Source: an uncultured Solobacterium sp.
Lineage (GTDB): Bacteria; Bacillota_I; Bacilli_A; Erysipelotrichales; Erysipelotrichaceae
DNA length: 8,618 nt
Direction: 5' to 3'
Assembly (NCBI GenBank): GCA_900554555.1
Contig: USIC01000024.1
Location: forward strand, 1-8,618
Shown piece after piece: positions 1 through 8,364 of the stretch; the stretch's first letter is position 1, and each line of letters opens with the position of its first letter. The notes under the pieces are model-generated. The model saw only the letters and a program-made list of their open reading frames with translations. It ran no database searches and was not told where the DNA came from. Position numbers and translations under genes: made by a program.

Positions 1-10
1 AACAATTTTT

Positions 11-1246
11 TCAGGAGGGGGTATGGCGGAGAAAGACATAACACAAAAGGTGCTTGAGCAGTACAATGATGTTTTTATGGATATATCCCTCTTGGCTAAA
101 ATCAATGGTATCCATAGATAAAACATACTTTGGATGATTGTCGAAAATCTCGTGATAAACTTCAAACTCTCTTTTACGTGTTTCGGTCGTTGCTAACAAA
201 TAACAAACTTGGAAATAAAGGCGTTTACCATCCTTTTCTGCGATAAAGTCAATTTCTTTATCTTTTACTTTGCCGATGTAAACTGTATATCCCCGCTGTA
301 ATAATTCTGTATAGACAATATTTTCTAATACACGTTCAATATCTTTCGTATTGGAGAAACCTTTTGCCTGTCTAAAACCATGATCTGTTAGGAAATATTT
401 TTCTTCAACTTTCAAAATATTTTTGCCAATGGTATCGTAGCGAGGAACCTTCTTCAAAATAAAGGCATTGATACAAAAATTTAGATAATTTAAGACAGTA
501 TCTACTGAGACATTACGACCTTCGTTCTTAAGAAAATTGCGGATATTTAACGCTGAGAAAGTATGACTGATATTTTCGGCAGCGTATAACAAAATACGAT
601 TAAAAATATCAATATCGCGAATCTGATTATATTCCAAAACATCTTTTACCAAAACGGTATTATAGATATCAGAAAGATATTTATAGCTTGGATTTGGATC
701 GAGTTGAAAGTGTTTTACCGCAGGAAGACCACCAATTTCAACAAACTTAGTGAAGTATTCTTCTTGTGATAATTGCAAATCTTTATAACAATCAATAAAT
801 TCCTTGAACGTAAATGGATAGATTTCAAATTGAACATATCTTCCTGCAAGGACAGTGGCAAGGTCACTTGATAACATTGTGGAATTAGAACCTGTAATAT
901 AAATGTCGCAATCATAATCTGCTTGTAGGCCATTGATAACTTCTTCCCAATGATGAACTACTTGGATTTCATCGAAGAAGAAATATTTTTTGTCATTATT
1001 TTGTTTGAGGAATGGCTGTAGGTACTTGGCAAAAGCTTCTACATTTCGAATACTAAGTAATTCCAAGCTTTCAAAATTCATAAAGATTTTGTTTTCACTT
1101 GGAATATCTTTTAAAAGAACCTCAGAAATCATTTTTAATATTGTAGATTTACCAACACGGCGCATACCAATCAATATCTTAGTGACAGGCTTATTAATAA
1201 ATTTTTGAATTTCATCTAGATAACTTTGTCGTAAAATATACTCCAT
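11..1246 (-). CDS. AAA_14/DUF4143-type ATP-binding protein with altered C-terminus
   Basis: A 411-residue predicted cytoplasmic ATPase of the AAA_14 plus DUF4143 family. Visible parts: Walker A GMRRVGKST (residues 27-35); Walker B YFFFDEIQ (88-95); the family's ITGSNSTMLSSDLATVLAGRY stretch (about 117-137, sensor region); a helical winged-helix-like segment (about 228-267); and a C-terminal PD-(D/E)XK-like fold with E308, the EIDF aspartate D333 and FQV (345-347), where Gln sits at the usual Glu position, as I recall is common in this family. The cellular role of the family is not established. I chose the start at 1246 because AGGAGGTG lies just upstream (1252-1259). The frame stays open to 1333, but that extension runs through the promoter and palindromes and is unlikely to be translated. 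The family usually ends just after a 'GI.HKNIIDFLL'-like sequence. Here, after KNI (391-393), about 18 residues (IVLLKHLLCYVFLRHTPS) are antisense to the Rpn-like remnant, so the C-terminus looks fused. The nearest gene, mutS, is divergent. Confidence 0.85.
   Translation of the reverse strand: MEYILRQSYLDEIQKFINKPVTKILIGMRRVGKSTILKMISEVLLKDIPSENKIFMNFESLELLSIRNVEAFAKYLQPFLKQNNDKKYFFFDEIQVVHHWEEVINGLQADYDCDIYITGSNSTMLSSDLATVLAGRYVQFEIYPFTFKEFIDCYKDLQLSQEEYFTKFVEIGGLPAVKHFQLDPNPSYKYLSDIYNTVLVKDVLEYNQIRDIDIFNRILLYAAENISHTFSALNIRNFLKNEGRNVSVDTVLNYLNFCINAFILKKVPRYDTIGKNILKVEEKYFLTDHGFRQAKGFSNTKDIERVLENIVYTELLQRGYTVYIGKVKDKEIDFIAEKDGKRLYFQVCYLLATTETRKREFEVYHEIFDNHPKYVLSMDTIDFSQEGYIHKNIIVLLKHLLCYVFLRHTPS
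23..121 (+). pseudogene. Remnant of an Rpn/PD-(D/E)XK transposase-like gene (N-terminus only)
   Basis: A 32-codon open frame starts at an ATG four bases after a strong AGGAGG (13-18). Its first ~20 residues (MAEKDITQKVLEQYNDVF, then MDI) resemble, from memory, the N-terminus of the Rpn / PDDEXK_2 recombination-promoting nuclease or putative transposase proteins common in gut Firmicutes, which usually continue 'ADIVNVLLF...' for about 300 residues. Here the similarity stops near residue 20. The rest (SLLAKINGIHR) is simply the reverse strand of the neighbouring ATPase gene, and a TAA follows at 119-121. I infer that a deletion or recombination removed the body of this gene and joined its start to the 3' end of the ATPase gene. 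The catalytic PD-(D/E)XK region is absent, so no nuclease activity is expected, although the strong ribosome site could still give a short peptide. The family assignment rests on about 20 residues and is moderate. Confidence 0.55.
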
Positions 1247-1251
1247 GTAGC

Positions 1252-1259
1252 ACCTCCTA
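1252..1259 (-). promoter_or_regulatory. Ribosome binding site of the ATPase gene
   Basis: On the minus strand this reads AGGAGGTG, almost perfectly complementary to the 16S 3' end, five bases before the ATG at 1246. It decides the start: the longer frame opening at 1333 has no comparable site and would translate through the promoter region. Confidence 0.85.
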
Positions 1260-1261
1260 TT

Positions 1262-1287
1262 TATATTTCGAGTATAGTCGAAATATA
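1262..1287. repeat. Palindromic operator-like site 1 (overlaps the -10)
   Basis: Perfect 10-bp arms tatatttcga and tcgaaatata flank the 6-bp centre gtatag. The core TTCGAGTATAGTCGAA occupies 1267-1282. It covers the -10 of the ATPase promoter, the classic place for a repressor operator. It does not match the Gram-positive LexA box (GAAC-N4-GTTC). The binding protein is unknown. Confidence 0.8.
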
Positions 1288-1299
1288 AAATAATTTCAA
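1271..1299 (-). promoter_or_regulatory. Sigma-A-type promoter of the ATPase gene
   Basis: Reading the minus strand, TTGAAA (1299-1294) is a 5/6 match to the -35 consensus and TATACT (1276-1271) a 5/6 match to the -10. The spacer is the ideal 17 bp. Transcription would begin near 1264, giving a leader of about 18 bases that carries the ribosome site. The -10 lies inside the first palindrome (1262-1287), so a protein bound there would block RNA polymerase. This promoter is seen by eye, not measured. Confidence 0.7.
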
Positions 1300-1306
1300 G
1301 ATTATC

Positions 1307-1322
1307 TTCGACTATAATCGAA
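1307..1322. repeat. Palindromic operator-like site 2 (upstream of the -35)
   Basis: The core TTCGACTATAATCGAA has perfect 5-bp arms. It is the inverted-orientation version of sites 1 and 3, differing from their reverse complement by one base (A for C at core position 11). The A/T arm extension is lost, so this is the weakest of the three. It begins exactly 40 bp after the core of site 1 and sits 7 bp upstream of the ATPase -35. Confidence 0.7.
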
Positions 1323-1340
1323 ACTATAAGCAATAATTAA

Positions 1341-1368
1341 TATTATTTCGAGTATAGTCGAAATAATA
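1341..1368. repeat. Palindromic operator-like site 3
   Basis: Perfect 11-bp arms tattatttcga and tcgaaataata surround the same gtatag centre as site 1. The 16-bp core (1347-1362) is identical to site 1 and starts exactly 40 bp after site 2. It lies between the ATPase promoter and the mutS promoter, about 66 bp from the mutS -10, so it could in principle affect either gene. Confidence 0.8.
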
Positions 1369-1410
1369 AATATGATACATATCTTGATGCATACCCATCG
1401 GTCTTAGAGC

Positions 1411-1439
1411 GCAAGGAATGTGTATAACTATGCTATAAT
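1411..1439 (+). promoter_or_regulatory. Promoter of mutS-uvrA with extended -10
   Basis: TGCTATAAT at 1431-1439 is a perfect extended -10 (TGn plus TATAAT). At the 17-bp spacing the -35 position is gcaagg (1411-1416), a poor match, so the extended -10 probably supplies the recognition. The transcript would start near 1446, leaving a leader of only about 15 bases with a modest ribosome site (GAGAGG, 1451-1456). No LexA-type SOS box is visible here. Confidence 0.65.
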
Positions 1440-1461
1440 ACATATGTTTTGAGAGGCGAAT

Positions 1462-3981
1462 ATGGCAGAAAATTTTACACCGATGATGCAGCAGTATCTA
1501 GCAGTCAAAAAAGAATATGAAGACGCAATCTTGTTCTATCGCATAGGCGATTTTTATGAGATGTTCTTTGATGATGCGAAGATTGCTTCGAAAGAATTAG
1601 ACCTTGTACTAACAGGAAAGAATGCGGGGGTCGAGGAACGTGTACCAATGTGTGGCATTCCACATCATGCGGCAGCTGCGTATATCCCAAGACTTGTATC
1701 CCGTGGTTTTAAAGTTGCGATTTGTGAACAGACACAAGATCCAAAAGAAGCGGTTGGTCTAGTTACACGTGATGTCATTCGTGTGATTACACCAGGTACT
1801 GTGATGCAGGAAATCTCTGATGAAAAGGCCTCTGTATATTTAGCCGCGATTACCGATTATGGATATGGGTATTCGCTAGCGATTGTAGAAATGAGTACTG
1901 GTGAAAACTATGTACAGAATATCGAGCACAAAGATGTGTTGTTAATGCAGACACTACTGCGTTCGAATGTACGTGAAGTTGTAGTAGCTAGTGATTTTAA
2001 AGAAAAGACACTCAAGAGTTTTAGAGAACTGCAGATTGTCATTTCTTATTGTGATGAAACACGTATTAAAGAGGAGTATCTACCATTGACGGAAGGTATC
2101 CTCAAAGATTATGACATGCAAGCATATGGTCGAATGCTAAACTATCTGGAAAATACCCAGAAGCACATGTTAGGTCACTTACAGGTAACACGTATCGAAC
2201 GTGAAGACGAAGTATTATATATGGACTTTGCGACACGTCAGAATCTAGAACTCGTCCAATCCTTACATGAAAATGGCAAGGCAATTACACTATGGTCATT
2301 TTTAGATGCGTGTAAGTCATCAATGGGCTCAAGACAGTTACGTAAATGGATTGAAAAGCCACTTGTTTCAAGAGAAAAGATTGAAGCACGCTTTAATAAG
2401 ACAGAGTGGTTAATTCAAAACTTCATGCAAAGGCAACAGTTGCGTGATAGCTTTAGTAATATTTATGACTTACAAAGACTCATTGCTAGATGTGCTATGA
2501 ATACGGCAAATGCGGTAGATTGTCAACGTTTGACAAAGACCTTAGCAGAAGTGCCATCTATCATGCATGCATTAGATGAGACTGTCTTTGATGAAAAGCG
2601 AAAAGTTGATCCTCTACAGGAACTCTATCAGAAGTTGAAAGATGCGTTTGTGGATAATCCACCTGTACAGATTAGCGATGGTGGAATGTTTAGAGATGGC
2701 TATAACGCAGAACTAGATGAAGCACGCAAGATTCAACATAGCGGTAGAACTTTCATCGCGGAATTAGAAGCCAAGGAAAGAGAAAGAACCGGTATTAAGA
2801 CACTCAAAATCGGCTACAACAAAGTCTTTGGTTATTATATTGAAATCTCTAAAGCAGCTGCACAAGCTGTTCAGGATGATTGGGGTTATATCCGCCGTCA
2901 AACATTAACGAATAATGAACGTTTTATCTCTCCAGAATTAAAAGAGAAAGAAGACGCAATCTTACATGCGGAAGAAAATGCGATTCGCATTGAGAAACAA
3001 TTGTTCCAAATGATATTAGATGAAATCCGTGCATACTTACCAAGACTACAGAAGTTAAGTAAGTTTTTGGCAGAGGTTGATGCACAGGTTGCCATGGCAG
3101 AAGTATCTGCCAAGTATGGTTATGTACGTCCACAGTTTGATGAAGACCGTCTCTTCATTGAAAACGGGAAGCATCCAATCTTGGATGACATGATGAAGAA
3201 TCCAAAGTATGTCGCAAACTCTACAGATATGCATAAAGACCAGGATATTTTACTGATTACTGGTCCAAACATGGGTGGTAAATCTACCTACATGCGTCAA
3301 ACTGCATTAATCGTTATCATGGCACAGATGGGATGTTTCGTTCCGGCGAAGAGTTGTATCATGCCTATCTTCGATAAGATTTTTACACGTATTGGTGCTT
3401 CGGATGATATCCTCAGTGGACAATCTACATTCATGGTAGAGATGTCAGAAGCTAACCTTGCCTTGCAGGAGGCGACCTCCGCATCTTTAATCTTATTTGA
3501 TGAGATTGGTCGAGGAACATCCACTTATGATGGTATGGCATTAGCACAGGCAATGATTGAATATATCGCAACTTGTATTCACGCTAAAACAATGTTTAGT
3601 ACACACTATCATGAATTAACTGTAATTTCGGATAATCTTCCTAATGTGAAGAATATGCACGTAGTCGTCAAAGAAAACAATGATGAAGTCACATTCTTAT
3701 ATAAGATGGCAGATGGCCCTGCTGGACATTCTTATGGTATTAATGTCGCAAGACTTGCGGGATTACCAGATGCAGTATTAAATCGGGCAAAAGACTTACA
3801 GAAGGAATTAGAATCAACCAAGAGAGTTGTGCAACAAAACTACCAGTTGGTAGAAATGCATAAGGAAGATCCACGTACAGAAGCTTTGATGGAGAAACTA
3901 AAACAAGTTGACCCAGATAATCTTTCTCCACGTGAGGCTTGGGTGATGTTAAGTGACCTTTGTGAGGAGGTAAAGAAGTAA
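1462..3981 (+). CDS. mutS: DNA mismatch repair protein MutS
   Basis: An 839-residue MutS, close to the usual 850-880. It binds base mismatches and small loops as a dimer and uses ATP to become a sliding clamp that recruits MutL. The N-terminal mismatch-reading domain carries the diagnostic Phe-X-Glu motif as F31-Y32-E33 in GDFYEMF. The connector follows (about 125-250), then the lever and clamp (about 260-540). The ATPase domain has Walker [10 protein letters not shown] (601-609) and Walker [14 protein letters not shown] (676-688), with an STHYHEL motif shortly after. The helix-turn-helix dimerisation region and a short C-terminal tail end the protein. Where Firmicute MutS proteins usually carry a beta-clamp-binding QLSLF-like motif, this one has QLVEM (795-799), lacking the hydrophobic/aromatic pair. 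The start is supported by GAGAGG five bases upstream and by the typical 'FTPMMQQY' opening. The stop overlaps the uvrA start by one base. mutL, its usual neighbour, is not in the window. Confidence 0.98.
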   Translation: MAENFTPMMQQYLAVKKEYEDAILFYRIGDFYEMFFDDAKIASKELDLVLTGKNAGVEERVPMCGIPHHAAAAYIPRLVSRGFKVAICEQTQDPKEAVGLVTRDVIRVITPGTVMQEISDEKASVYLAAITDYGYGYSLAIVEMSTGENYVQNIEHKDVLLMQTLLRSNVREVVVASDFKEKTLKSFRELQIVISYCDETRIKEEYLPLTEGILKDYDMQAYGRMLNYLENTQKHMLGHLQVTRIEREDEVLYMDFATRQNLELVQSLHENGKAITLWSFLDACKSSMGSRQLRKWIEKPLVSREKIEARFNKTEWLIQNFMQRQQLRDSFSNIYDLQRLIARCAMNTANAVDCQRLTKTLAEVPSIMHALDETVFDEKRKVDPLQELYQKLKDAFVDNPPVQISDGGMFRDGYNAELDEARKIQHSGRTFIAELEAKERERTGIKTLKIGYNKVFGYYIEISKAAAQAVQDDWGYIRRQTLTNNERFISPELKEKEDAILHAEENAIRIEKQLFQMILDEIRAYLPRLQKLSKFLAEVDAQVAMAEVSAKYGYVRPQFDEDRLFIENGKHPILDDMMKNPKYVANSTDMHKDQDILLITGPNMGGKSTYMRQTALIVIMAQMGCFVPAKSCIMPIFDKIFTRIGASDDILSGQSTFMVEMSEANLALQEATSASLILFDEIGRGTSTYDGMALAQAMIEYIATCIHAKTMFSTHYHELTVISDNLPNVKNMHVVVKENNDEVTFLYKMADGPAGHSYGINVARLAGLPDAVLNRAKDLQKELESTKRVVQQNYQLVEMHKEDPRTEALMEKLKQVDPDNLSPREAWVMLSDLCEEVKK

Positions 3982-6821
3982 TGGAATTAGATAAGATTAC
4001 GATACGAGGTGCCAAGGAGAATAACCTAAAGAATATTTCCTTGGAAATACCTCGCAATAAAATGGTAGTAATGACAGGTCTTTCAGGAAGTGGAAAGACC
4101 TCACTTGCCTTTGATACGATTTACGCCGAAGGACAACGACGTTATGTAGAATCCCTTTCCGCATACGCAAGACAGTTCTTAGGTGGCGTTGAAAAACCAA
4201 ATGTTGAGTTAATTGAAGGATTATCTCCAGCAATTTCCATCGACCAGAAAACAACATCCAACAACCCACGTTCTACGGTTGGTACTGTAACAGAAATCTA
4301 TGACTACCTGCGTCTTCTATACGCAAGAACAGGTGTGCCATATTGTCCAAATCACAATATTCCAATCACAGGGCAGACTATTACAGAGATGGTTAACCAA
4401 GTGATGGACTTACCAGATCGTAGTAAGTTAACAGTACTTGCGCCTACGGTTAGAAATAAAAAAGGTAGCTTTAAAGATGTATTTGCGAAGCTATTGAAAG
4501 ATGGTTATATCCGTGTGCGTATCGATGGCGAAGTTGTGATGTTAGAGGATGAACCGGAATTAGAAAAGAACAAACGTCATGATATTGATGTGGTAATTGA
4601 CCGTATCGTTAAGACAGATGAATCTAGATCACGTGTATATGATTCCATAGAAACAGCACTAAATCTTGCGGATGGACATGCGATTGTCCTTAATGGGGAA
4701 GAAGAAATAGATTTCTCCACACACTTCTCTTGTCATATCTGTGGTTTTACAGTGCCAAAACTAGAACCACGTTTATTCTCATTTAACGCGCCAATTGGTG
4801 CTTGTGACAACTGTCATGGTTTGGGTATTACAGAAGAAGTCGATGTGGATAACTTAATTCCAGATCGCTCTAAGTCTATCCGCCAAGGTGGTATTCGCTA
4901 CTACAAGAATATTATCGGTACAGATAATATCGAATGGCAGACATTCTCGGTATTACTCAAACATTACAAGATTGATCTAGATACACCAATCAAAGATCTT
5001 ACAAAGAAACAATTAGAAGTAATCCTCTATGGTAGTGATGCGCCTATTCGTTATACCATCACATCCTCAGGTGGGAATAGTTATAATCGTAATGACTTCA
5101 TCGAAGGGATTAAGAATATGATTGAACGTCGTTACGTAGAAACAACCAGCTCTATGAGTAAAGAGTGGTATCATTCCTTCATGGTAGAGTCAGTGTGTCC
5201 TAAGTGTCATGGACAAAGACTCAATCCAGAAGCACTCAGTGTACGTGTTGGAGATAAAAACATCTGCGAGTTTACACAACTATCCGTAGGTAAAGCACTA
5301 GATTGGATTAACAATCTAAAGCTAGATATTGAAAAGACAAAGATTGCGGAGTTAGTACTTAAAGAAATTCGTAACCGTTTATCCTTCTTAAAGGATGTAG
5401 GTCTAGAATATCTATCACTTGATCGTTTGGCAGGAACGCTCTCTGGTGGTGAAGCACAACGTATTCGTCTAGCAACCCAAATCGGTTCAAGATTATCGGG
5501 CGTTCTATATGTATTAGATGAGCCATCCATTGGCTTACACCAACGTGATAACAGTAAGTTAATCAAGACCCTTCAAAATATGCGAGACCTTGGTAACTCA
5601 TTAATTATCGTGGAACACGACGAAGATACGATGTTACATTCAGACTGGATTGTGGATATTGGACCTGGTGCAGGTATCCACGGTGGCGAAGTCATCGCAA
5701 ATGGCACGCCAGAAGAAGTCAAGAATTCTTTAAACTCCATTACAGGACAATACTTATCTGGTAGAAAAGTCATTCCAATGCCAGAAACACGTCGCAAGGG
5801 TAGTGGTAAGGTTGTAGAACTGAAGGGTGTATCTGAACATAATCTCAAGAATATCAATGTGAAATTCCCGCTAGGGAAGATGGTACTTGTGACTGGCGTA
5901 TCTGGTTCTGGTAAGAGTACACTCGTCAACGATGTATTCATGAAAGCTGTTCAACAAAATCTTGGAAAACAAAAAGCGAACCCAGGTAAATATAAGTCTA
6001 TCAAGGGACTTGAGAATATCGATAAGTTAGTACAGATTGATCAAGATCCGATTGGACGTACTCCACGCTCAAACCCTGCTACATATACTGGAGTATTCGA
6101 TGATATTCGTGATATCTTCGCTAAGACACCAGAGGCGAGATTACGTGGTTATGAAAAAGGAAGATTCTCCTTCAACGTTAAAGGTGGACGTTGTGAAGCT
6201 TGCCAAGGTGATGGTGTAAAGGTAATCTCTATGAACTTCTTACCAGATGTTTATGTACCATGTGAAGTATGCCATGGGAAGAGATATAATGAAGAGACAT
6301 TACAGTGTACTTATAAGGGTAAGAATATCTATGATGTATTAGAGATGACGGTGGAAGATTCTTTAGATTTCTTTGCAAATCATCCAAAGATCAAGAATAA
6401 ATTACAGACACTCTCTGATGTAGGTTTAAATTACATCAAGCTTGGACAGTCCTCTACAACACTATCTGGTGGTGAAGCACAACGTGTTAAACTCGCTAGT
6501 GAATTACAGAAACGTCCAACTGGTAAGACTATCTATATCTTAGATGAACCTACAACCGGTCTACATACAGATGATGTAAACCGCTTAATCGCAGTACTTG
6601 AAAGAATTGTGGACAATGGGGATACAGTTATCATCATTGAACATAATCTAGATGTAATTAAGTGTGCTGACTGGATTATTGATTTAGGTCCTGAAGGTGG
6701 CGATGGCGGTGGAACAATCGTTGCCCAAGGAACACCTGAAGACATCATCAAAGTCAAAGAAAGCTGGACAGGTCAGTATTTAAAGAAAACAATTGCGTGG
6801 ACAAAAGAACACCAAAAATAA
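3981..6821 (+). CDS. uvrA: Excinuclease ABC subunit A (UvrA)
   Basis: A 946-residue UvrA of normal length (about 940-960). This dimeric, cytoplasmic ABC-type ATPase finds bulky DNA lesions and loads UvrB in nucleotide excision repair. First half: Walker [10 protein letters not shown] (33-41), zinc module cysteines C251/C254/C275/C278, signature LSGGEAQR from 487, and Walker B YVLDEPS (510-516). Second half: Walker [10 protein letters not shown] (639-647), the DNA-binding zinc module C738/C741/C761/C764, signature LSGGEAQR from 828, and Walker B LDEPTTGL (D855-E856). An extra CPKC pair lies at 406-409. At 122-125 CPNH replaces the CxxC seen in some relatives, a known Firmicute variant as I recall. 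The ATG at 3981 overlaps the mutS stop (TAATG), and the GAGGAGG (3964-3970) sits inside the mutS end, so translation is coupled. In many Firmicutes uvrA follows uvrB; here it follows mutS. A hairpin begins at its stop codon. Confidence 0.98.
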   Translation: MELDKITIRGAKENNLKNISLEIPRNKMVVMTGLSGSGKTSLAFDTIYAEGQRRYVESLSAYARQFLGGVEKPNVELIEGLSPAISIDQKTTSNNPRSTVGTVTEIYDYLRLLYARTGVPYCPNHNIPITGQTITEMVNQVMDLPDRSKLTVLAPTVRNKKGSFKDVFAKLLKDGYIRVRIDGEVVMLEDEPELEKNKRHDIDVVIDRIVKTDESRSRVYDSIETALNLADGHAIVLNGEEEIDFSTHFSCHICGFTVPKLEPRLFSFNAPIGACDNCHGLGITEEVDVDNLIPDRSKSIRQGGIRYYKNIIGTDNIEWQTFSVLLKHYKIDLDTPIKDLTKKQLEVILYGSDAPIRYTITSSGGNSYNRNDFIEGIKNMIERRYVETTSSMSKEWYHSFMVESVCPKCHGQRLNPEALSVRVGDKNICEFTQLSVGKALDWINNLKLDIEKTKIAELVLKEIRNRLSFLKDVGLEYLSLDRLAGTLSGGEAQRIRLATQIGSRLSGVLYVLDEPSIGLHQRDNSKLIKTLQNMRDLGNSLIIVEHDEDTMLHSDWIVDIGPGAGIHGGEVIANGTPEEVKNSLNSITGQYLSGRKVIPMPETRRKGSGKVVELKGVSEHNLKNINVKFPLGKMVLVTGVSGSGKSTLVNDVFMKAVQQNLGKQKANPGKYKSIKGLENIDKLVQIDQDPIGRTPRSNPATYTGVFDDIRDIFAKTPEARLRGYEKGRFSFNVKGGRCEACQGDGVKVISMNFLPDVYVPCEVCHGKRYNEETLQCTYKGKNIYDVLEMTVEDSLDFFANHPKIKNKLQTLSDVGLNYIKLGQSSTTLSGGEAQRVKLASELQKRPTGKTIYILDEPTTGLHTDDVNRLIAVLERIVDNGDTVIIIEHNLDVIKCADWIIDLGPEGGDGGGTIVAQGTPEDIIKVKESWTGQYLKKTIAWTKEHQK

Positions 6822-6843
6822 GGGATGCCTCGGCATCCCTTAT
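6818..6843. terminator. Bidirectional terminator between convergent uvrA and MBOAT genes
   Basis: A perfect inverted repeat, ataagggatgcc and ggcatcccttat, is separated by only two bases. It folds as an 11-bp stem with a four-base loop. The left arm contains the uvrA stop codon (6819-6821). Reading minus, the stem is followed by TTTTGGT, a reasonable U-tract for the MBOAT transcript, whose stop is only 6 bp away. Reading plus, what follows is gtgtgattag, U-poor, so termination of uvrA may be less efficient. Confidence 0.75.
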
Positions 6844-6849
6844 GTGTGA

Positions 6850-8364
6850 TTAGAATTCTGCGTATATCATCGCAACAATATCATATCCAGGACCATAAGC
6901 GCCGAATAAGATGAGTGCGAATATACAGGTATAGATAATTGACCAACGTATCCAAGTTGGTTTTTGTGCGATTGCGATACGGATTGAGCCATGGAATTCT
7001 TTATAGAGGTCCACAAGGAACATAAGTATTGTCCCTACAATCACAATGATCCAGTCAATCATATCCAGACGTAAGAATGGTAATGTCCCCGTAAATGTGG
7101 AGAGATTGAAGTTTGTAAAGATACTGCTAAACATCGTCCATCCAACTGATAAAGTTTGAGCTCTGAAGAATAGCTCACCAATGATGACGATAATAAATAA
7201 CTTTATAAATCGAAAGAGACGTAAGCCAATCTGTTTCTCATCAATCTGATGTTTCTTAAAGAAAGTATCAACAGGTTTCTTTAATAGAATCTCTAGAATC
7301 ATAAAACAGAAGTAATAAAGACCATAGAAGATGTAGGACCAATAAGGGCCATGCCATAAACCATTTAAGAACCATACCGCAAATAGTGCGATAAATGGTC
7401 CGATGAACTTACCAGCAGCCTTGCCGAAATGTTTTGTGAAAAACTTTGATAAACGATGAATTGGTTTGGCAAGTGAAATTGGATAGAAGACATAGTCACG
7501 TAGGAAAGTACCTAGTGTGATATGCCAACGACGCCAAAAGTCAGATGCGTTTTCCGCAAAGAATGGTTGTCTAAAGTTTTCTGGTAATTGAATGCCGAAA
7601 ATCTCTGCACTACCTAAGCAGATATCTACGATACCAGAGAAATCCATATACAACTGGATTGTACATAATACAGCACCGATTAGACTAAATAGTCCATCTT
7701 GCGTGTAAGACGTAAAGATTTTACTAACTGCAGGATCCAGTCTATCTGCGATAATCATCTTCTTCATTAAACCAAATAGAATTCGTTGACTACCGAACTT
7801 TAGATTTTGATATGTAATTGGATTACATGCATGAATACTATCTTTGACTTCATTAAAACGTGTAATCGGCCCTTGAATCAAAGTTGGAAAGAAACTTGCA
7901 TATACCGCAAAATCCACAATACTGTGGTCTGTATGAATCTTTCCACTTGATGTGTCCATCAAATAGGAAATCATCTGTAAGGTATAATAGCTAATTCCAA
8001 TTGGTGCGATTAAGCGTACAGGTGTAAATGCTTGATGGAAGATAGCGAAGATATTTTCGCCAAAGAAGTTTGTGTACTTTAATATAACCAAAACACCAAG
8101 ATTAATTATAATTGCGATGATAAGCGATATCTTTTTTATTTTTTTATTCGTTGTACGGTCAATGATTTTCGCAGATTGATACGTTATGAACATGGTAATT
8201 ACTTGATAGACCAAGAAGAACTTTGACCATATAAAGAAGAAAGTATAGTTCGCAAATAATATTACAAACTTTCTAAGCTTCTGTGGACAAATTTGATACA
8301 ACAGGATTACTACTGGTAAAAAGACAGCGAAATACATTGGTGCAGAATACATGAAGTTTGTCAT
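6850..8364 (-). CDS. MBOAT-family membrane O-acyltransferase (AlgI/PatA-like)
   Basis: A 504-residue polytopic membrane protein of the MBOAT family, AlgI/PatA branch. These proteins take an acyl group, usually acetyl, from a cytoplasmic donor and pass it across the membrane to a surface polymer. Family landmarks: many hydrophobic segments from residue 10 to the end; PIGISYYTLQ (121-130); QGPITRF (164-170); YMDFSGIVD (239-247); FWRRWHITL (276-284) with conserved H281; NGLWHGP (334-340) with H338, the expected catalytic His; and FFRA (399-402). Its length suits AlgI/PatA better than DltB (about 400), and no dltA or dltC is visible, so teichoic-acid D-alanylation is less likely. The ATG at 8364 follows GGAGGTG (8369-8375) and overlaps the stop of the upstream SGNH-like gene as ATGA, implying one operon and probably one pathway. 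The acceptor (peptidoglycan, exopolysaccharide or teichoic acid) cannot be told from this window. Confidence 0.93.
   Translation of the reverse strand: MTNFMYSAPMYFAVFLPVVILLYQICPQKLRKFVILFANYTFFFIWSKFFLVYQVITMFITYQSAKIIDRTTNKKIKKISLIIAIIINLGVLVILKYTNFFGENIFAIFHQAFTPVRLIAPIGISYYTLQMISYLMDTSSGKIHTDHSIVDFAVYASFFPTLIQGPITRFNEVKDSIHACNPITYQNLKFGSQRILFGLMKKMIIADRLDPAVSKIFTSYTQDGLFSLIGAVLCTIQLYMDFSGIVDICLGSAEIFGIQLPENFRQPFFAENASDFWRRWHITLGTFLRDYVFYPISLAKPIHRLSKFFTKHFGKAAGKFIGPFIALFAVWFLNGLWHGPYWSYIFYGLYYFCFMILEILLKKPVDTFFKKHQIDEKQIGLRLFRFIKLFIIVIIGELFFRAQTLSVGWTMFSSIFTNFNLSTFTGTLPFLRLDMIDWIIVIVGTILMFLVDLYKEFHGSIRIAIAQKPTWIRWSIIYTCIFALILFGAYGPGYDIVAMIYAEF

Noticed and set aside
990..1208. 72-codon plus-strand frame inside the ATPase gene
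   Set aside because: It is antisense to the Walker A/B region of a well-supported gene, with no family resemblance.
1247..1333. N-terminal extension of the ATPase frame (29 more codons upstream to an ATG at 1333)
   Set aside because: It runs through the promoter and two palindromes, has no ribosome site, and is not needed for the family domain. The ATG at 1246 with AGGAGGTG fits far better.
1262..1368. The three palindromes as a CRISPR array or as terminator hairpins
   Set aside because: The units are not direct repeats with unique spacers (site 2 is inverted and arm lengths differ), no cas genes are seen, and no U-tract or GC-rich stem supports termination; the overlap with a promoter favours operators.
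3740..4269. Antisense frames of 90-105 codons spanning the mutS-uvrA junction
   Set aside because: They overlap two unmistakable genes, show low-complexity shadow-type translations and have no supporting domain.
4341..4355. CPNH instead of CxxC in the UvrA N-terminal half as a lost zinc site
   Set aside because: As I recall this variant is seen in other Firmicute UvrA proteins, and both main zinc modules (251-278 and 738-764) are intact.
5207..5941. Two antisense open frames of about 120 codons each on the minus strand inside uvrA
   Set aside because: They lie wholly within the conserved uvrA coding region, have no recognisable domains and are explained as complementary-strand shadows.
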